Notes: generated from the sequence alone by a model not told the origin. 46,511 nucleotides of DNA from JAEUMW01 sp039807745 (GCA_039807745.1 JBDHRV010000010.1:1-46511); one strand, 5' to 3'. Shown: positions 8,070-17,765, numbered from the stretch's first letter. Numbers and translations: made by a program.

Positions 8070-8801
8070 TCAGTGAATGTCCTTCCAGTATTCCTTCTTC
8101 AACCAGTAGGCGAAGACGAAGAGCACGGCGAGCAGGAACAGCGAGATGATGCCCACCTGCACGCGCTTTGCACGCGTGGGCTCGCCCATGAAGACGAGGT
8201 AGTTCACGAGATCCGCGACCGCCTGATCGTACTCCACCGGCGTCATGGTCCCTTTCTGTCCGGGCACGAGTTCCCTGTGCTCGACCTTGTGGCCGCTTGC
8301 GTCGGTCTTTTCCTCGACCTTCGCCACCTGCTCGCCCTGCAACTGCCACAAGACGTGCGGCATGCCGACGCTGGGAAACACGAGGTTGTTCCAGCCCGTC
8401 AGCGTCGAGTCGTCGCGATAGAACGTGCGCAGATAACCGTACAGCCAGTCGGCGCCGCGGGAGCGCGCGATCACGCTCAGATCGGGGGGAGCGGCGCCGA
8501 ACCACGTCTTCGCTTCCTGACCGCGCATCGAGATCTTCATCAGGTCGCCGATCTTGGCGTTCGTGAAGATGAGGTTGTCCCTGATCTCTTCCGGCTTCAG
8601 GCCGAACGCCTCGAGGCCCTGGTAGCGCATGAAGTCCGCGCTGTGGCAATTGAGGCAGTAGTTCACGAAGAGGCGGACTCCGCGCTGCAGCGAAGCTGCG
8701 TCCCGCGGATCGATGGGCGCGGATTCGAGCTTCGGGCCCTCGCTCGCAGCGAGGGCCGAAGTCGACGCGATGAACAGAAGAAGGGCGATGATCTTTTTCA
8801 T
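8070..8801 (-). CDS. petC: Cytochrome c1 of the bc1 complex
   Basis: A 243-residue membrane-anchored c-type cytochrome. A signal peptide (MKKIIALLLFIASTSALA) is followed by the single haem site CLNCH (Cys49, Cys52, His53), a soluble periplasmic domain and one C-terminal transmembrane helix (about 215-235) with a positively charged tail. It receives electrons from the Rieske protein and passes them to soluble cytochrome c. The ATG at 8801 lies three bases after the petB stop codon. Confidence 0.94.
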   Translation of the reverse strand: MKKIIALLLFIASTSALAASEGPKLESAPIDPRDAASLQRGVRLFVNYCLNCHSADFMRYQGLEAFGLKPEEIRDNLIFTNAKIGDLMKISMRGQEAKTWFGAAPPDLSVIARSRGADWLYGYLRTFYRDDSTLTGWNNLVFPSVGMPHVLWQLQGEQVAKVEEKTDASGHKVEHRELVPGQKGTMTPVEYDQAVADLVNYLVFMGEPTRAKRVQVGIISLFLLAVLFVFAYWLKKEYWKDIH

Positions 8802-8804
8802 TTT

Positions 8805-10052
8805 CTAGCCTGTCACCCGCTTTGGTTCGGGCTTCACCGGATCGATCCTGGTATACCAGGGCATGAGCAGGAAGAACGCGAAATACACGATGGTCAGCAC
8901 TCGCGCCATCCAGGTGTAGAGCGGGGTCGGCGCCTCGATGCCGAGCCAGCCGAGCACCACGAACGCGACGACGAAGAGCGCGACCGCCGTCTTGTAGATC
9001 GGGCCGCGGTAGCGGATGGACTTGACCGGACTGCGATCGAGCCACGGCAGGAAGAACAGGATGACGACCGCCGCGCCCATCACGGCCACCCCCGGGAACT
9101 GCGATCCGAACATGGCCGGCACGGCGCGCAGCATCGCGTAGAACGGCGTGAAGTACCAAACCGGCGCAATATGGGGTGGCGTCTTCAGCGGATCGGCGGG
9201 GATAAAGTTGTTGTACTCGAGGAAGTAGCCGCCCATCTCCGGCGCGAAGAAGGCTACGGCGCTGAAGATCGCGAGGAACACCACCACCCCGACGATATCC
9301 TTCACCGTGTAGTAGGGATGGAACGGGATCCCGTCCAGCGGGATGCCCGTCTTCGGGTCCTTGTTTTTCTTGATTTCGATACCGTCCGGGTTGTTGGACC
9401 CCACCTCGTGCAGTGCGATCAAGTGCACGAAGACGAGGCCCAGCAGCACCAGCGGGACGGCGATCACGTGGAACGCGAAGAAGCGGTTCAGCGTGGCGTC
9501 ACCGACCACGAAGTCGCCGCGAATCCAGATGGCGATGTCGGGTCCGATCAGCGGAATCGACGAGAACAGGTTCACGATCACCTGCGCGCCCCAGAACGAC
9601 ATCTGACCCCAAGGCAGGAGGTAACCGAAGAAGGCTTCGGCCATGAGCGCGAGGTAGATGAAGCAGCCGATGATCCAGATGAGCTCGCGCGGCTTGCGGT
9701 ACGAGCCGTAGAGCAGCGCGCGGAACATGTGCAGATAGACGACGATGAAGAAGAACGATGCGCCGGTGGAATGCATGTAGCGGATCATCCATCCCCACGT
9801 CACATCGCGCATGATGTACTCGACCGAGGCGAACGCCTGCTCCGCCGACGGCTTGTAGTTCATGGTGAGGAAGATACCGGTGGCGATCTGGATGACCAGC
9901 ACCAGGATGGCAAGCGAGCCGAAGTAGTACCAGAAGTTGAAGTTCTTCGGCGCGTAGTATTCCGAGAGATGATACTTCCAGGTTTCGACCAGCGGGAAGC
10001 GGTCGTCGACCCACTGCAGCACCTTCTCGGGCATGGTGGTGCCGTTCGCCAT
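8805..10052 (-). CDS. petB: Cytochrome b of the bc1 complex
   Basis: A 415-residue eight-helix membrane protein carrying two b haems and both quinone sites. Paired haem ligands are visible in RYMHSTGASFFFIVVYLHMF and in the later segment RFFAFHVIAVPLVLLGLVFVH. Gln and Trp residues around GYLLPWGQMSFWGA are conserved. The quinol-oxidation-site tetrapeptide, PEWY in mitochondria, reads PVWY here (PVWYFTPFYAMLRAVP), a variant I recall from other beta/gammaproteobacteria. It begins one base after the petA stop and is followed at once by petC. Confidence 0.95.
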   Translation of the reverse strand: MANGTTMPEKVLQWVDDRFPLVETWKYHLSEYYAPKNFNFWYYFGSLAILVLVIQIATGIFLTMNYKPSAEQAFASVEYIMRDVTWGWMIRYMHSTGASFFFIVVYLHMFRALLYGSYRKPRELIWIIGCFIYLALMAEAFFGYLLPWGQMSFWGAQVIVNLFSSIPLIGPDIAIWIRGDFVVGDATLNRFFAFHVIAVPLVLLGLVFVHLIALHEVGSNNPDGIEIKKNKDPKTGIPLDGIPFHPYYTVKDIVGVVVFLAIFSAVAFFAPEMGGYFLEYNNFIPADPLKTPPHIAPVWYFTPFYAMLRAVPAMFGSQFPGVAVMGAAVVILFFLPWLDRSPVKSIRYRGPIYKTAVALFVVAFVVLGWLGIEAPTPLYTWMARVLTIVYFAFFLLMPWYTRIDPVKPEPKRVTG

Positions 10053-10053
10053 C

Positions 10054-10686
10054 TCAGGCTCCTTTCTTGTCTTCGCCGATCAGCACACGGCTGTCGCTGA
10101 GGTAGAAGTACGGCGGGATTTCGAGGTTGGTGGGAGCGGGCTGCCCGGCAAAGACGCGACCGGCGAGGTCGAAGCGCGAGCCGTGGCAGGGGCAGAGGAA
10201 GCCGCCCAGCCAGTTGGCGCCGAGGCCGCTCGCTTCGCCGGGCTCGAACCTAGGAATGGGCGAGCAGCCGAGGTGCGTGCAGATGCCGATGACGACCAGG
10301 TACTCGGGCTTGATCGAGCGGTCCTGGTTCTTGGCGTATTCGGGCTGGATGGAGGCGTTCGAGTCGGGATCGGCGAGCTGGGCCGTGTCCTTGGAGAGGC
10401 TCTCGAGCATCGGCTTGGTCCGGTTGAGCACCCAGACCGGCTTGCCGCGCCATTCGACCGTGAGCATCGCACCCGGCTCGAGCCGGCTGATGTCCACCTC
10501 GATCGGCGCGCCCGCTGCGCGCGCCCGCGCGCTCGGTTCCATGCTGATCAGAAACGGCACCGCGACCGCGGCGCCGATCACGCCCCCGGCGGCCGAGGTC
10601 GCCGCGATCAGGAATTTTCGCTTGCTCTTGTTGACCTCGGAGGGACCCCGGTAAGCAGGGCCTCCCAGTACCGCTTCATTGCCCAT
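10054..10686 (-). CDS. petA: Rieske iron-sulphur protein of the bc1 complex
   Basis: A 210-residue protein with one N-terminal membrane anchor and a periplasmic [2Fe-2S] domain. The cluster-binding boxes are CTHLGC (Cys136, His138, Cys141) and CPCHGS (Cys165, His168, with Cys167 in the disulphide). The anchor is preceded by SKRKFLIAAT, a Tat-like motif with Lys-Arg in place of Arg-Arg. Proteins of this family are exported folded by Tat, and tatABC lies 3 kb away. The ATG at 10686 is preceded by GAGGA. It is the first gene of the petABC-sspAB unit. Confidence 0.94.
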   Translation of the reverse strand: MGNEAVLGGPAYRGPSEVNKSKRKFLIAATSAAGGVIGAAVAVPFLISMEPSARARAAGAPIEVDISRLEPGAMLTVEWRGKPVWVLNRTKPMLESLSKDTAQLADPDSNASIQPEYAKNQDRSIKPEYLVVIGICTHLGCSPIPRFEPGEASGLGANWLGGFLCPCHGSRFDLAGRVFAGQPAPTNLEIPPYFYLSDSRVLIGEDKKGA

Positions 10687-10731
10687 GGCGCTTGGTCCTC
10701 GCGACTTCTTCGTAAAGCGTTCGTGGGCCGG

Positions 10732-10737
10732 ATTCTA
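10732..10737 (-). promoter_or_regulatory. Possible -10 box for petABC
   Basis: TAGAAT on the minus strand lies about 45 bases before the petA start. A weak TGATTT sits about 17 bases further upstream. The surrounding intergenic region 10738-10914 is unusually AT-rich for this window (it contains TTTTTAATTAAA) and holds no gene. This is the most likely place for the operon promoter. Confidence 0.4.
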
Positions 10738-10914
10738 ACCGATCCGGACGCCGAAAATCACGCATTCATGAGACTTTTTTTGAACACAACCCAACACACT
10801 TGAAGAAAAACGATCAAGAAATCATGAGGTTGATTTTTAATTAAACAGACTTCTCTAATATTGCAGCGCGGCAAAACGCGAACTGGCTGAAGAACACGAA
10901 TGCACCGCGAGCGC

Positions 10915-11658
10915 TCAGACCGGGTTTTCTTCGTCCAGGATGAGGTGTTCGAGGCCGAACCGCTCGGCGAGATGCGCGCCCAGTGCCTGCACCCCGTAAC
11001 GCTCCGTGGCATGGTGACCGGCCGCCAGGAAGGCGACCCCGGTCTCCCGCGCGAGGTGAACGGTGCGCTCGGACGCTTCGCCGGTGAGATACGCGTCGAC
11101 ACCGAGATCGACCGCCGCCGCGAGCAGATCCTGTGCGCCCCCGGTGCACCAGGCGATGCGGCGCAGGGAGCGCTCCACTCCGATGACCAGCGGCGGGCGC
11201 GCCAGCCGCTCCCCCACCTTGCGTGCGAACTCGCCCAGAGTAAGCGGCTGCGTCGGCGCACCCCACGCGGCGATCGCCTGGTCTGCGAACCACCCATCGA
11301 GGCGCAGATCGAGGCGGCGGGCAAGCGCCGCGTTGTTACCGAGCTCGGGATGCGCGTCGAGCGGGAGGTGATAGGCGAGGAGGTTCAATTCGTTGCGCAG
11401 CAGCAATGCTAGGCGCGCCTTGCGCGGACCCGTGACCACGAGCGGATCGTTCTTCCAGAAGTATCCGTGGTGCACGAGCAGCGTATCCACGCCTGCCGCC
11501 ACGGCGCGTTCGAGCACCGCGAGCGATGCGGTGACGGCCGTTGCGATCGTGCGCGTCTCAACCCGGCCCTCGACCTGCAAACCGTTCGGGCAATAGTCCC
11601 GGAAGCGAGAAACCTCCAGCAGCCGTCCGGTATAATCGACCAAATCGCTCGTTTGCAT
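10915..11658 (-). CDS. Nif3-like dinuclear metal-centre protein
   Basis: A 247-residue cytoplasmic protein of the Nif3/YbgI family. Conserved elements include RDYCPNGLQVEG near the N-terminus, LLVHHGYFW with metal-binding histidines, AYHLPLDAHPELGNN, a mid-protein CTGGAQDLL and HHATERYGV near the C-terminus; together these build the two-metal site. Nif3 proteins are often labelled GTP cyclohydrolase I type 2, but their physiological reaction is unsettled. The ATG at 11658 is used because the conserved family N-terminus begins there, although the frame stays open far upstream. It is divergent from the serine protease gene, with 24 bases between the starts. Confidence 0.88.
   Translation of the reverse strand: MQTSDLVDYTGRLLEVSRFRDYCPNGLQVEGRVETRTIATAVTASLAVLERAVAAGVDTLLVHHGYFWKNDPLVVTGPRKARLALLLRNELNLLAYHLPLDAHPELGNNAALARRLDLRLDGWFADQAIAAWGAPTQPLTLGEFARKVGERLARPPLVIGVERSLRRIAWCTGGAQDLLAAAVDLGVDAYLTGEASERTVHLARETGVAFLAAGHHATERYGVQALGAHLAERFGLEHLILDEENPV
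11631..11636 (+). promoter_or_regulatory. -10 box for the DegS-like protease gene
   Basis: A perfect TATAAT on the plus strand, preceded by CCGG, lies 46 bases before the GTG start at 11683. No clear -35 hexamer is visible. The box falls inside the first codons of the divergent Nif3-like gene, so the promoters of the two genes must overlap. Confidence 0.45.
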
Positions 11659-11682
11659 CAACGACCCATCATTCACTCGACC

Positions 11683-12834
<1,152 letters not shown>

Positions 12835-12840
12835 AACCCC

Positions 12841-12855
12841 GGTGGGCCTGCCACC
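12841..12855. terminator. Weak hairpin between convergent genes
   Basis: GGTGG and CCACC form a 5-bp stem with loop GCCTG between the protease stop (12834) and the tatC stop (12870). There is no T-run on either strand, so termination here is only a possibility. Confidence 0.2.
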
Positions 12856-12869
12856 CGCCGCCCTGGATA

Positions 12870-13634
12870 CTACGTGCTGCCGCCCGCCCCTGGGGCGTCG
12901 TCGAGCGACTCCCGCTCTGCCGCGCGGCGGCCGAGCACGCCCGCGACGATGATGCCAAGCTCGTACAGCAGCCACATCGGGATCGCCAGCATGAGCTGCG
13001 AGATTACGTCTGGCGGGGTGAAGATCGCGCCGATGACGAACGCGCCGACGATCACGTAGGGCCGGATCTCGCGCAGCTTCTCGACGGATATCACACCGAT
13101 CCGTACCAGCACGACGACGGCAACCGGCACCTGGAACGCGAGACCGAACGCGACCAGTAGCGTCAGGACGAAATCGAGATACTGCGCGATGTCCGGGGCG
13201 AACGACACGCCCTCCGGCGTGAACGAAGCGAGAAACCGGAACACCGTCGGCAGGACCAGGAAATAGGCGAACGCCATGCCGCACATGAAAAGCGCCGTGC
13301 TCGATACGACGAGCGGCGCGACCAGCTTCTTCTCGTGTACATAGAGCCCCGGCGCCACGAACGCCCAGACCTGGTAGAGGATGTACGGCAGGGCGACCAC
13401 GAGCGCGCACATCATGGTCACCTTCACCGGAATGAAGAACGGCGATGCGACGCCGGTGGCGAGCATCTCCTTGCCCTTGGGCAGCGCCGCGAGCATCGGC
13501 CCCGCGACCAGGGTGTACAGGTCCTGTGCGAACGGGAACAGGCAGGCGAACACGACGGCGAATGCGATCAGTGCGCGCAGAATCCGGTCGCGCAGCTCGA
13601 TCAGGTGGGAGAGGAAGGTTTCCTGCTCGCTCAT
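12870..13634 (-). CDS. tatC: Twin-arginine translocase subunit TatC
   Basis: A 254-residue six-helix inner-membrane protein that binds twin-arginine signal peptides. The N-terminus FLSHLIELRDRILRALIAF holds the conserved HLIELR box. Further hallmarks are FFIPVKVTMMCALVVALPYILYQ and the FGLAFQVP segment. The Pro/Gly-rich tail is variable. It begins 62 bases after tatB and is the last gene of the long leftward array from mlaF. It meets the protease gene tail to tail. Confidence 0.94.
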   Translation of the reverse strand: MSEQETFLSHLIELRDRILRALIAFAVVFACLFPFAQDLYTLVAGPMLAALPKGKEMLATGVASPFFIPVKVTMMCALVVALPYILYQVWAFVAPGLYVHEKKLVAPLVVSSTALFMCGMAFAYFLVLPTVFRFLASFTPEGVSFAPDIAQYLDFVLTLLVAFGLAFQVPVAVVVLVRIGVISVEKLREIRPYVIVGAFVIGAIFTPPDVISQLMLAIPMWLLYELGIIVAGVLGRRAAERESLDDAPGAGGST

Positions 13635-13696
13635 CGCGGATCAGGACTTGCGGTGCGGCTTGGAGGCCGCATCATCGGGACAGGGCAGTCGCAGAG

Positions 13697-14098
13697 TCAG
13701 GCCTGTTTCGGGGCCGCGGACCGTTCGTCCAGACCGAGTTCCAGCTGGTCTGGATGCGCGGATTGCGGCTCGCTCCCCGGAGCGCCCGGGGCAGGCGCTT
13801 GCGGCTCGGCTGGCGCGTCGTCGGCGATCTGCCGCAGCGCATGTTCCGTCTCGTTCATTTCGCTTCTCACGCTGTGCTCGATCGAGCGCGCCTGCTCTTC
13901 CACGCTGGTCTGCAGCTTCTTCAGCTCCTCGAGTCGCATCTCCCGCTCGACTTCGGCTTTCACGTCGTTCACGTAGCGCTGCATGCGCCCGAGCATGGTG
14001 CCGATGGTGCGCGCCACCTTCGGCAGCCGCTCCGGCCCGATGACGACCAGCGCCACCAGTGCGATGACCAGCATTTCCGAGAACCCGAGATCGAACAT
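13697..14098 (-). CDS. tatB: Twin-arginine translocase subunit TatB
   Basis: A 133-residue protein with one N-terminal helix (MFDLGFSEMLVIALVALVVIGPERLPKVA), including the conserved Glu8 and Gly-Pro hinge. An amphipathic helix and a long charged coiled-coil region follow (VKAEVEREMRLEELKKLQ). A Pro/Ala-rich tail ends the protein. TatB forms the receptor complex with TatC. The gene begins 27 bases after the tatA stop. Confidence 0.93.
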   Translation of the reverse strand: MFDLGFSEMLVIALVALVVIGPERLPKVARTIGTMLGRMQRYVNDVKAEVEREMRLEELKKLQTSVEEQARSIEHSVRSEMNETEHALRQIADDAPAEPQAPAPGAPGSEPQSAHPDQLELGLDERSAAPKQA

Positions 14099-14125
14099 GC
14101 AGCGCGCCGATGCAGCAGTCGACGG

Positions 14126-14353
14126 TCAGGCGCGGTTCTGGGTCCTGTCCTTGACTTCGCCTTCGATGGTCTGGCCGGTCAAGGGCGGCATGTCCGCAGA
14201 CTTGGACGCCGCGTTGTCGTCCTTCATGCCGTCCTTGAAGCCTTTCACCGCGGTGCCCAGGTCCTGACCGATGTTGCGCAGTTTCTTGGTGCCGAAGATG
14301 AGCAGCACCACCAGCAGCACGATAAGCCAGTGCCAGATGCTGAATGAACCCAT
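14126..14353 (-). CDS. tatA: Twin-arginine translocase subunit TatA
   Basis: A 75-residue pore-forming subunit: a short N-terminal helix (SIWHWLIVLLVVLLIFG), the FGTKKLRNIG hinge, an amphipathic helix (LGTAVKGFKDGM) and an acidic tail. The ATG at 14353 is fixed by a perfect AGGAGG five bases upstream, one of the strongest ribosome sites in the window, in line with the high TatA:TatBC ratio these systems need. The frame extends further upstream but is only the shadow of hinT. Confidence 0.94.
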   Translation of the reverse strand: MGSFSIWHWLIVLLVVLLIFGTKKLRNIGQDLGTAVKGFKDGMKDDNAASKSADMPPLTGQTIEGEVKDRTQNRA

Positions 14354-14381
14354 GTCGTCCTCCTCGCTCGGCGGGCGCCTG

Positions 14382-14732
14382 TCAGCGCCTGGCGAGCATT
14401 GGCCCGAGCGGCTCGGTGCCGCCGATGACGTGCAGGTGAAGATGGTGCACTTCCTGGCCGCCGACCCGGCCGGTGTTGACGATGGTGCGGAAGCCCTCGC
14501 CGCAACCCTGCTCTTTCGCGAGCCGCGACGCCACCACCATGATCTTGCCCAGAAGCGCCCGATGCTCGTCCGTGACCTCCGCGAGGGAGGCGACGTGCAG
14601 GGTCGGGACGACCATGAAATGCACCGGCGCAAGCGGACGAATGTCGTGGAAGGCTATGACGTCGTCGTCCTGGTAGATCTTCTTGCCGGGGATCTCACCC
14701 CGCACGATCTTGCAGAAAATGCAGTTATCCAT
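14382..14732 (-). CDS. hinT: HIT-family purine phosphoramidase HinT
   Basis: A 116-residue histidine-triad hydrolase. The N-terminus CIFCKIVRGEIPGKKIYQDD and the C-terminal active site HHLHLHVIGG (triad His97, His99, His101) are characteristic of HinT, which cleaves AMP-lysine and AMP-amino-acid conjugates. It sits between hisE and tatA, 39 bases after hisE, as in many betaproteobacterial his-tat arrays. Confidence 0.92.
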   Translation of the reverse strand: MDNCIFCKIVRGEIPGKKIYQDDDVIAFHDIRPLAPVHFMVVPTLHVASLAEVTDEHRALLGKIMVVASRLAKEQGCGEGFRTIVNTGRVGGQEVHHLHLHVIGGTEPLGPMLARR

Positions 14733-14771
14733 GGCTGACGGAAACTCGCTGGACAGGTGGACTACAGCGCA

Positions 14772-15101
14772 TCAGGGTGCCGGATTGCGGCCCGACTTCT
14801 CGTCGATCCCCGAGATTCCCTCGCGTCGCCGCAGCTCATGGAGCACGTCGCTTGGGCCGAGTCCCTGGAAGGAGAGCAGCACGAGGGTGTGAAACCAGAG
14901 ATCCGCCACCTCTCGCACCAGATGCAGTTTATCACCGCTCTTCGAGGCGAGCATGACCTCGACCGCTTCCTCCGCCATCTTGCGCAAGATCGCGTCCTCG
15001 CCCTTATGGAAGAGTCCCGACGCGTAAGAGGACTCCGCGGCGGCGCACTTGCGCGCTTCCAGTATCTCGCCGATGCGCAACAGCACTGCCGAATCGATCA
15101 T
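14772..15101 (-). CDS. hisE: Phosphoribosyl-ATP pyrophosphatase
   Basis: A 109-residue all-helical MazG-like enzyme that removes pyrophosphate from PR-ATP, the second step of histidine synthesis. The metal-binding residues are in KMAEEAVEVMLAS and in the EVADLWFHTLVLL segment. SYASGLFHKGEDAILRK is typical. It is a separate gene from hisI, and its ATG overlaps the hisI stop (ATGA). Confidence 0.94.
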   Translation of the reverse strand: MIDSAVLLRIGEILEARKCAAAESSYASGLFHKGEDAILRKMAEEAVEVMLASKSGDKLHLVREVADLWFHTLVLLSFQGLGPSDVLHELRRREGISGIDEKSGRNPAP

Positions 15102-15487
15102 TTCCCGTAGATCTCCCGAGGGTCCTTCAACACCGGATCAACCTTCTCCCACTTTTCCTGTTCGAGCCTGGTAAAGAAACAACTTTCGCGGCCCGTATGA
15201 CACGCCACACCGCCCATCTGGTCGACGCGCAGCAGCAACGCATCCTGGTCGCAATCGAGGCGGATCTCGCGCACCTGCTGCACGTGCCCGGACGCCTCCC
15301 CCTTGCGCCAGAGTCTGCTGCGTGAGCGCGACCAGTACACCGCGCCGCCCGTCGCGACCGTCTCCGCCAGCGCCGCCCGGTTCATCCAGGCGTGCATGAG
15401 AACCCGGCCGCTGCCCGCATCCTGGGTCACGACCGGCACCAGTCCGTCGTCGTTCCAGCGCACCCGATCGAGCCAGCTCGCCGTCAC
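15098..15487 (-). CDS. hisI: Phosphoribosyl-AMP cyclohydrolase
   Basis: A 129-residue zinc enzyme that opens the purine ring of PR-AMP, the third step of the pathway. Core motifs are MHAWMNRAAL, YWSRSRSRLWRKGE, LDCDQDALL with metal ligands, and the ACHTGRESCFF signature supplying Cys/His zinc ligands. The start is GTG at 15487, overlapping the hisF stop (GTGA). Length fits the monofunctional form. Confidence 0.94.
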   Translation of the reverse strand: MTASWLDRVRWNDDGLVPVVTQDAGSGRVLMHAWMNRAALAETVATGGAVYWSRSRSRLWRKGEASGHVQQVREIRLDCDQDALLLRVDQMGGVACHTGRESCFFTRLEQEKWEKVDPVLKDPREIYGK

Positions 15488-16251
15488 TGCCGCACCTCGA
15501 CGCCGCGCTCCGCGAGCCGCCGCTTGGCTTCACCGACCGTGAACTCGCCGTAATGGAAGATGCTCGCGGCAAGCACGGCATCGGCCCGGCCGATCGTTAT
15601 GGCATCGGCGAGGTGATCGAGGTTCCCCGCGCCGCCGCTCGCGATGATCGGAATCTCGAGCGCATCCGAGAACGCACGGGTGAGCTCGAGATCGAAACCG
15701 GCCTTGGTGCCGTCGCGGTCCATGCTGGTGAGCAGTATCTCACCGGCACCGGCAGCCTGCATGCGCTTTCCCCATGCCACGGCATCCAGGCCGCTCGCCC
15801 GCCGCCCGCCATGGGTGAAGACTTCCCAGCGCGCGCCGTCCTCCCCCGATCGCTTGGCGTCGACCGCGACGACGATGCACTGGGAACCGAAGCGGCCTGC
15901 CGCCTCTTCGACCAGCGCCGGATTCTGCACCGCCGCCGTATTGATGCTGACCTTGTCCGCGCCAGCGTTCAGGAGCCTGCGTACGTCGGCCACGGTGCGC
16001 ACGCCCCCGCCCACCGTAAGCGGGATGAACACCTGTTCCGCCACCGCCTCGATGACCTGCACGATGGTATCGCGCTCGTCCGAGCTCGCCGTGATGTCGA
16101 GGAAACAGAGCTCGTCGGCCCCCTGATCGTCGTACCGGCGCGCGATTTCCACCGGATCGCCCGCGTCGCGCAATTCGACGAAGTTCACGCCCTTCACCAC
16201 GCGGCCGCCGGTCACGTCCAGACAGGGAATGATGCGCTTCGCGAGGGACAT
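15484..16251 (-). CDS. hisF: Imidazole glycerol phosphate synthase cyclase subunit
   Basis: A 255-residue TIM barrel that pairs with HisH. Using ammonia it converts PRFAR to imidazole glycerol phosphate and AICAR. The start LAKRIIPCLDVTGGRVVKGV with the catalytic Asp (residue 11 region) and the later Asp in LLTSMDRDGTKAGFD are conserved. The ATG at 16251 is chosen because the family N-terminus begins there; the frame stays open 48 bases upstream. It lies 31 bases after hisA. Confidence 0.95.
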   Translation of the reverse strand: MSLAKRIIPCLDVTGGRVVKGVNFVELRDAGDPVEIARRYDDQGADELCFLDITASSDERDTIVQVIEAVAEQVFIPLTVGGGVRTVADVRRLLNAGADKVSINTAAVQNPALVEEAAGRFGSQCIVVAVDAKRSGEDGARWEVFTHGGRRASGLDAVAWGKRMQAAGAGEILLTSMDRDGTKAGFDLELTRAFSDALEIPIIASGGAGNLDHLADAITIGRADAVLAASIFHYGEFTVGEAKRRLAERGVEVRQ

Positions 16252-16282
16252 ATCGTGGAACAGCCCGGTGTCGGACGCGGGC

Positions 16283-17029
16283 TTAACGCGGGCCGGCAAT
16301 CTCGTCGGCGAGCTTCTGGGCCGCGCCGAGGTCGAGACTGCCTTCGTAGAGTGCGCGACCGGTGATGGCGCCGACGATGCCCTCGATCTCGTAGCCGCAC
16401 AGGTTGCGCACGTCCTCCAGGCTCGAGATGCCGCCGCTCGCGATCACCGGCACCGAAAGCTCCCGTGCCAGCGCCACCGTCGCGTCGACATTGAGGCCCC
16501 CCATCATGCCGTCGCGGCCGATGTCGGTGTGGATGATGGCCTCGACGCCGTAGTCCTGGAACTTCTTCGCGAGGTCGAGCACATCGTGACCGGTCATCTT
16601 CGACCAGCCCTCCACCGCCACCTTGCCGTCGCGCGCGTCGAGCCCGACCATGATGTGACCGGGAAAGGCATAGCAGGCATCGTGTAGAAAACCGGGCGTC
16701 TTCACCGCCGCCGTGCCGATGATGATGTAGGTGACGCCGTCATCGAGGTAGCGCTCGATCACCTCCAGGCTGCGGATGCCGCCGCCGAGCTGGACCGGGA
16801 GCTCGTCGCCGGCTGCCTTCACGATCGCCTGAATCGCGGCTTCGTTGCGCGGCTTGCCGGCGAATGCCCCGTTCAGATCGACCACGTGCAGGCGCCGTGC
16901 GCCGCAGTCGAGCCAGTGCTTCGCCATCGCGCCCGGGTCGTCGGAGAACACCGTCGCGCCCTCCATATTGCCCTGCTTGAGCCGCACGCAATGGCCGTCC
17001 TTCAGATCGATGGCGGGGATGATGAGCAT
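16283..17029 (-). CDS. hisA: ProFAR isomerase HisA
   Basis: A 248-residue TIM barrel that performs the Amadori isomerisation of ProFAR to PRFAR. The N-terminus LIIPAIDLKDGHCVRLKQG with catalytic Asp8 and the second Asp in the TDIGRDGMMGG loop identify it. Its half-barrel symmetry is visible against the neighbouring HisF. It begins 25 bases after hisH. Confidence 0.95.
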   Translation of the reverse strand: MLIIPAIDLKDGHCVRLKQGNMEGATVFSDDPGAMAKHWLDCGARRLHVVDLNGAFAGKPRNEAAIQAIVKAAGDELPVQLGGGIRSLEVIERYLDDGVTYIIIGTAAVKTPGFLHDACYAFPGHIMVGLDARDGKVAVEGWSKMTGHDVLDLAKKFQDYGVEAIIHTDIGRDGMMGGLNVDATVALARELSVPVIASGGISSLEDVRNLCGYEIEGIVGAITGRALYEGSLDLGAAQKLADEIAGPR

Positions 17030-17054
17030 CGCTTGGTGGCTCGGAAAAGTTGGC

Positions 17055-17765
17055 TTAAGCCCGTAAACGGAAACCGGCAGCGGCGTCCGTGCTCTCGCGG
17101 CTGTGTGCTGCCGCCGGCTGCCAGGCGGCGAAATTCGCGAGCAGGCGCAGCCCCGCCGCCTGACTCTTCTCGGGGTGGCACTGCAGCGCGAAGAGATTAT
17201 CCCGCGCTACCGCGCAGGTGAAGGGGAACGGGTAGTCGCTCAACCCCGCCACCAGGCTCGCATCGGCTGGCTCCACGAAATAGCTGTGAACGAAGTAGAA
17301 GCGCGCGCCCTCCTCGATCCCGCTCCAGAGCGGATGCACCGCTGTCTGGCGCACGCGATTCCAGCCCATGTGCGGCACCTTGAGGCGCGCCCCCGCTGCA
17401 TCCACCATCGCGTCCTGGGGAAAGCGCACGACCTTGCCGGGCAGGATACCGAGGCCCGCCACCCCGCCCTCGTCGCTCCAGTCGAAGAGCATCTGCAGTC
17501 CGATGCAGATGCCGAGAAACGGCTTGGTCGCGGCCGCCTCGACCACGGCGGGACGCAGCCCCCGACGGTCCAGTTCGCGCATGCAGTCGGGCATCGCCCC
17601 CTGACCCGGGAAGACCACCCGGCCGGCGGCGCGCACCTTCGCCGGATCGGCGGTCACGACCACGCGCGCCGACGGCGCGACATGCGTGCATGCCTTCTCC
17701 ACGGAGCGCAGATTGCCCATGCCGTAGTCGACGATCGCGATATCCGGTGCCATGGATTCGGGCAC
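17055..17765 (-). CDS. hisH: IGP synthase glutamine amidotransferase subunit
   Basis: A class I glutaminase of about 236 residues that supplies ammonia to HisF. The nucleophile Cys is in FLGICIGLQMLF, and the His-Glu pair is in ALQCHPEKSQ. The N-terminus IAIVDYGMGNLRSVEKA is diagnostic. Two starts are possible: GTG at 17765, overlapping the hisB TAG by one base with AAGGG nine bases upstream, or ATG at 17753. I prefer the GTG because of the ribosome site and the overlap pattern seen elsewhere in this operon. The C-terminus carries about 15 extra residues beyond the usual end. Confidence 0.93.
   Translation of the reverse strand: MPESMAPDIAIVDYGMGNLRSVEKACTHVAPSARVVVTADPAKVRAAGRVVFPGQGAMPDCMRELDRRGLRPAVVEAAATKPFLGICIGLQMLFDWSDEGGVAGLGILPGKVVRFPQDAMVDAAGARLKVPHMGWNRVRQTAVHPLWSGIEEGARFYFVHSYFVEPADASLVAGLSDYPFPFTCAVARDNLFALQCHPEKSQAAGLRLLANFAAWQPAAAHSRESTDAAAGFRLRA

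Noticed and set aside
8022..10100. A 692-codon plus-strand open frame opposite petC, petB and petA
   Set aside because: It is rich in Arg, His, Glu and Asp and lies exactly antisense to three well-conserved genes, a usual shadow in GC-rich DNA.
11467..11682. N-terminal extension of the serine protease to 11467
   Set aside because: The 72 extra residues are antisense to the Nif3-like gene, and the membrane anchor begins at the GTG at 11683.
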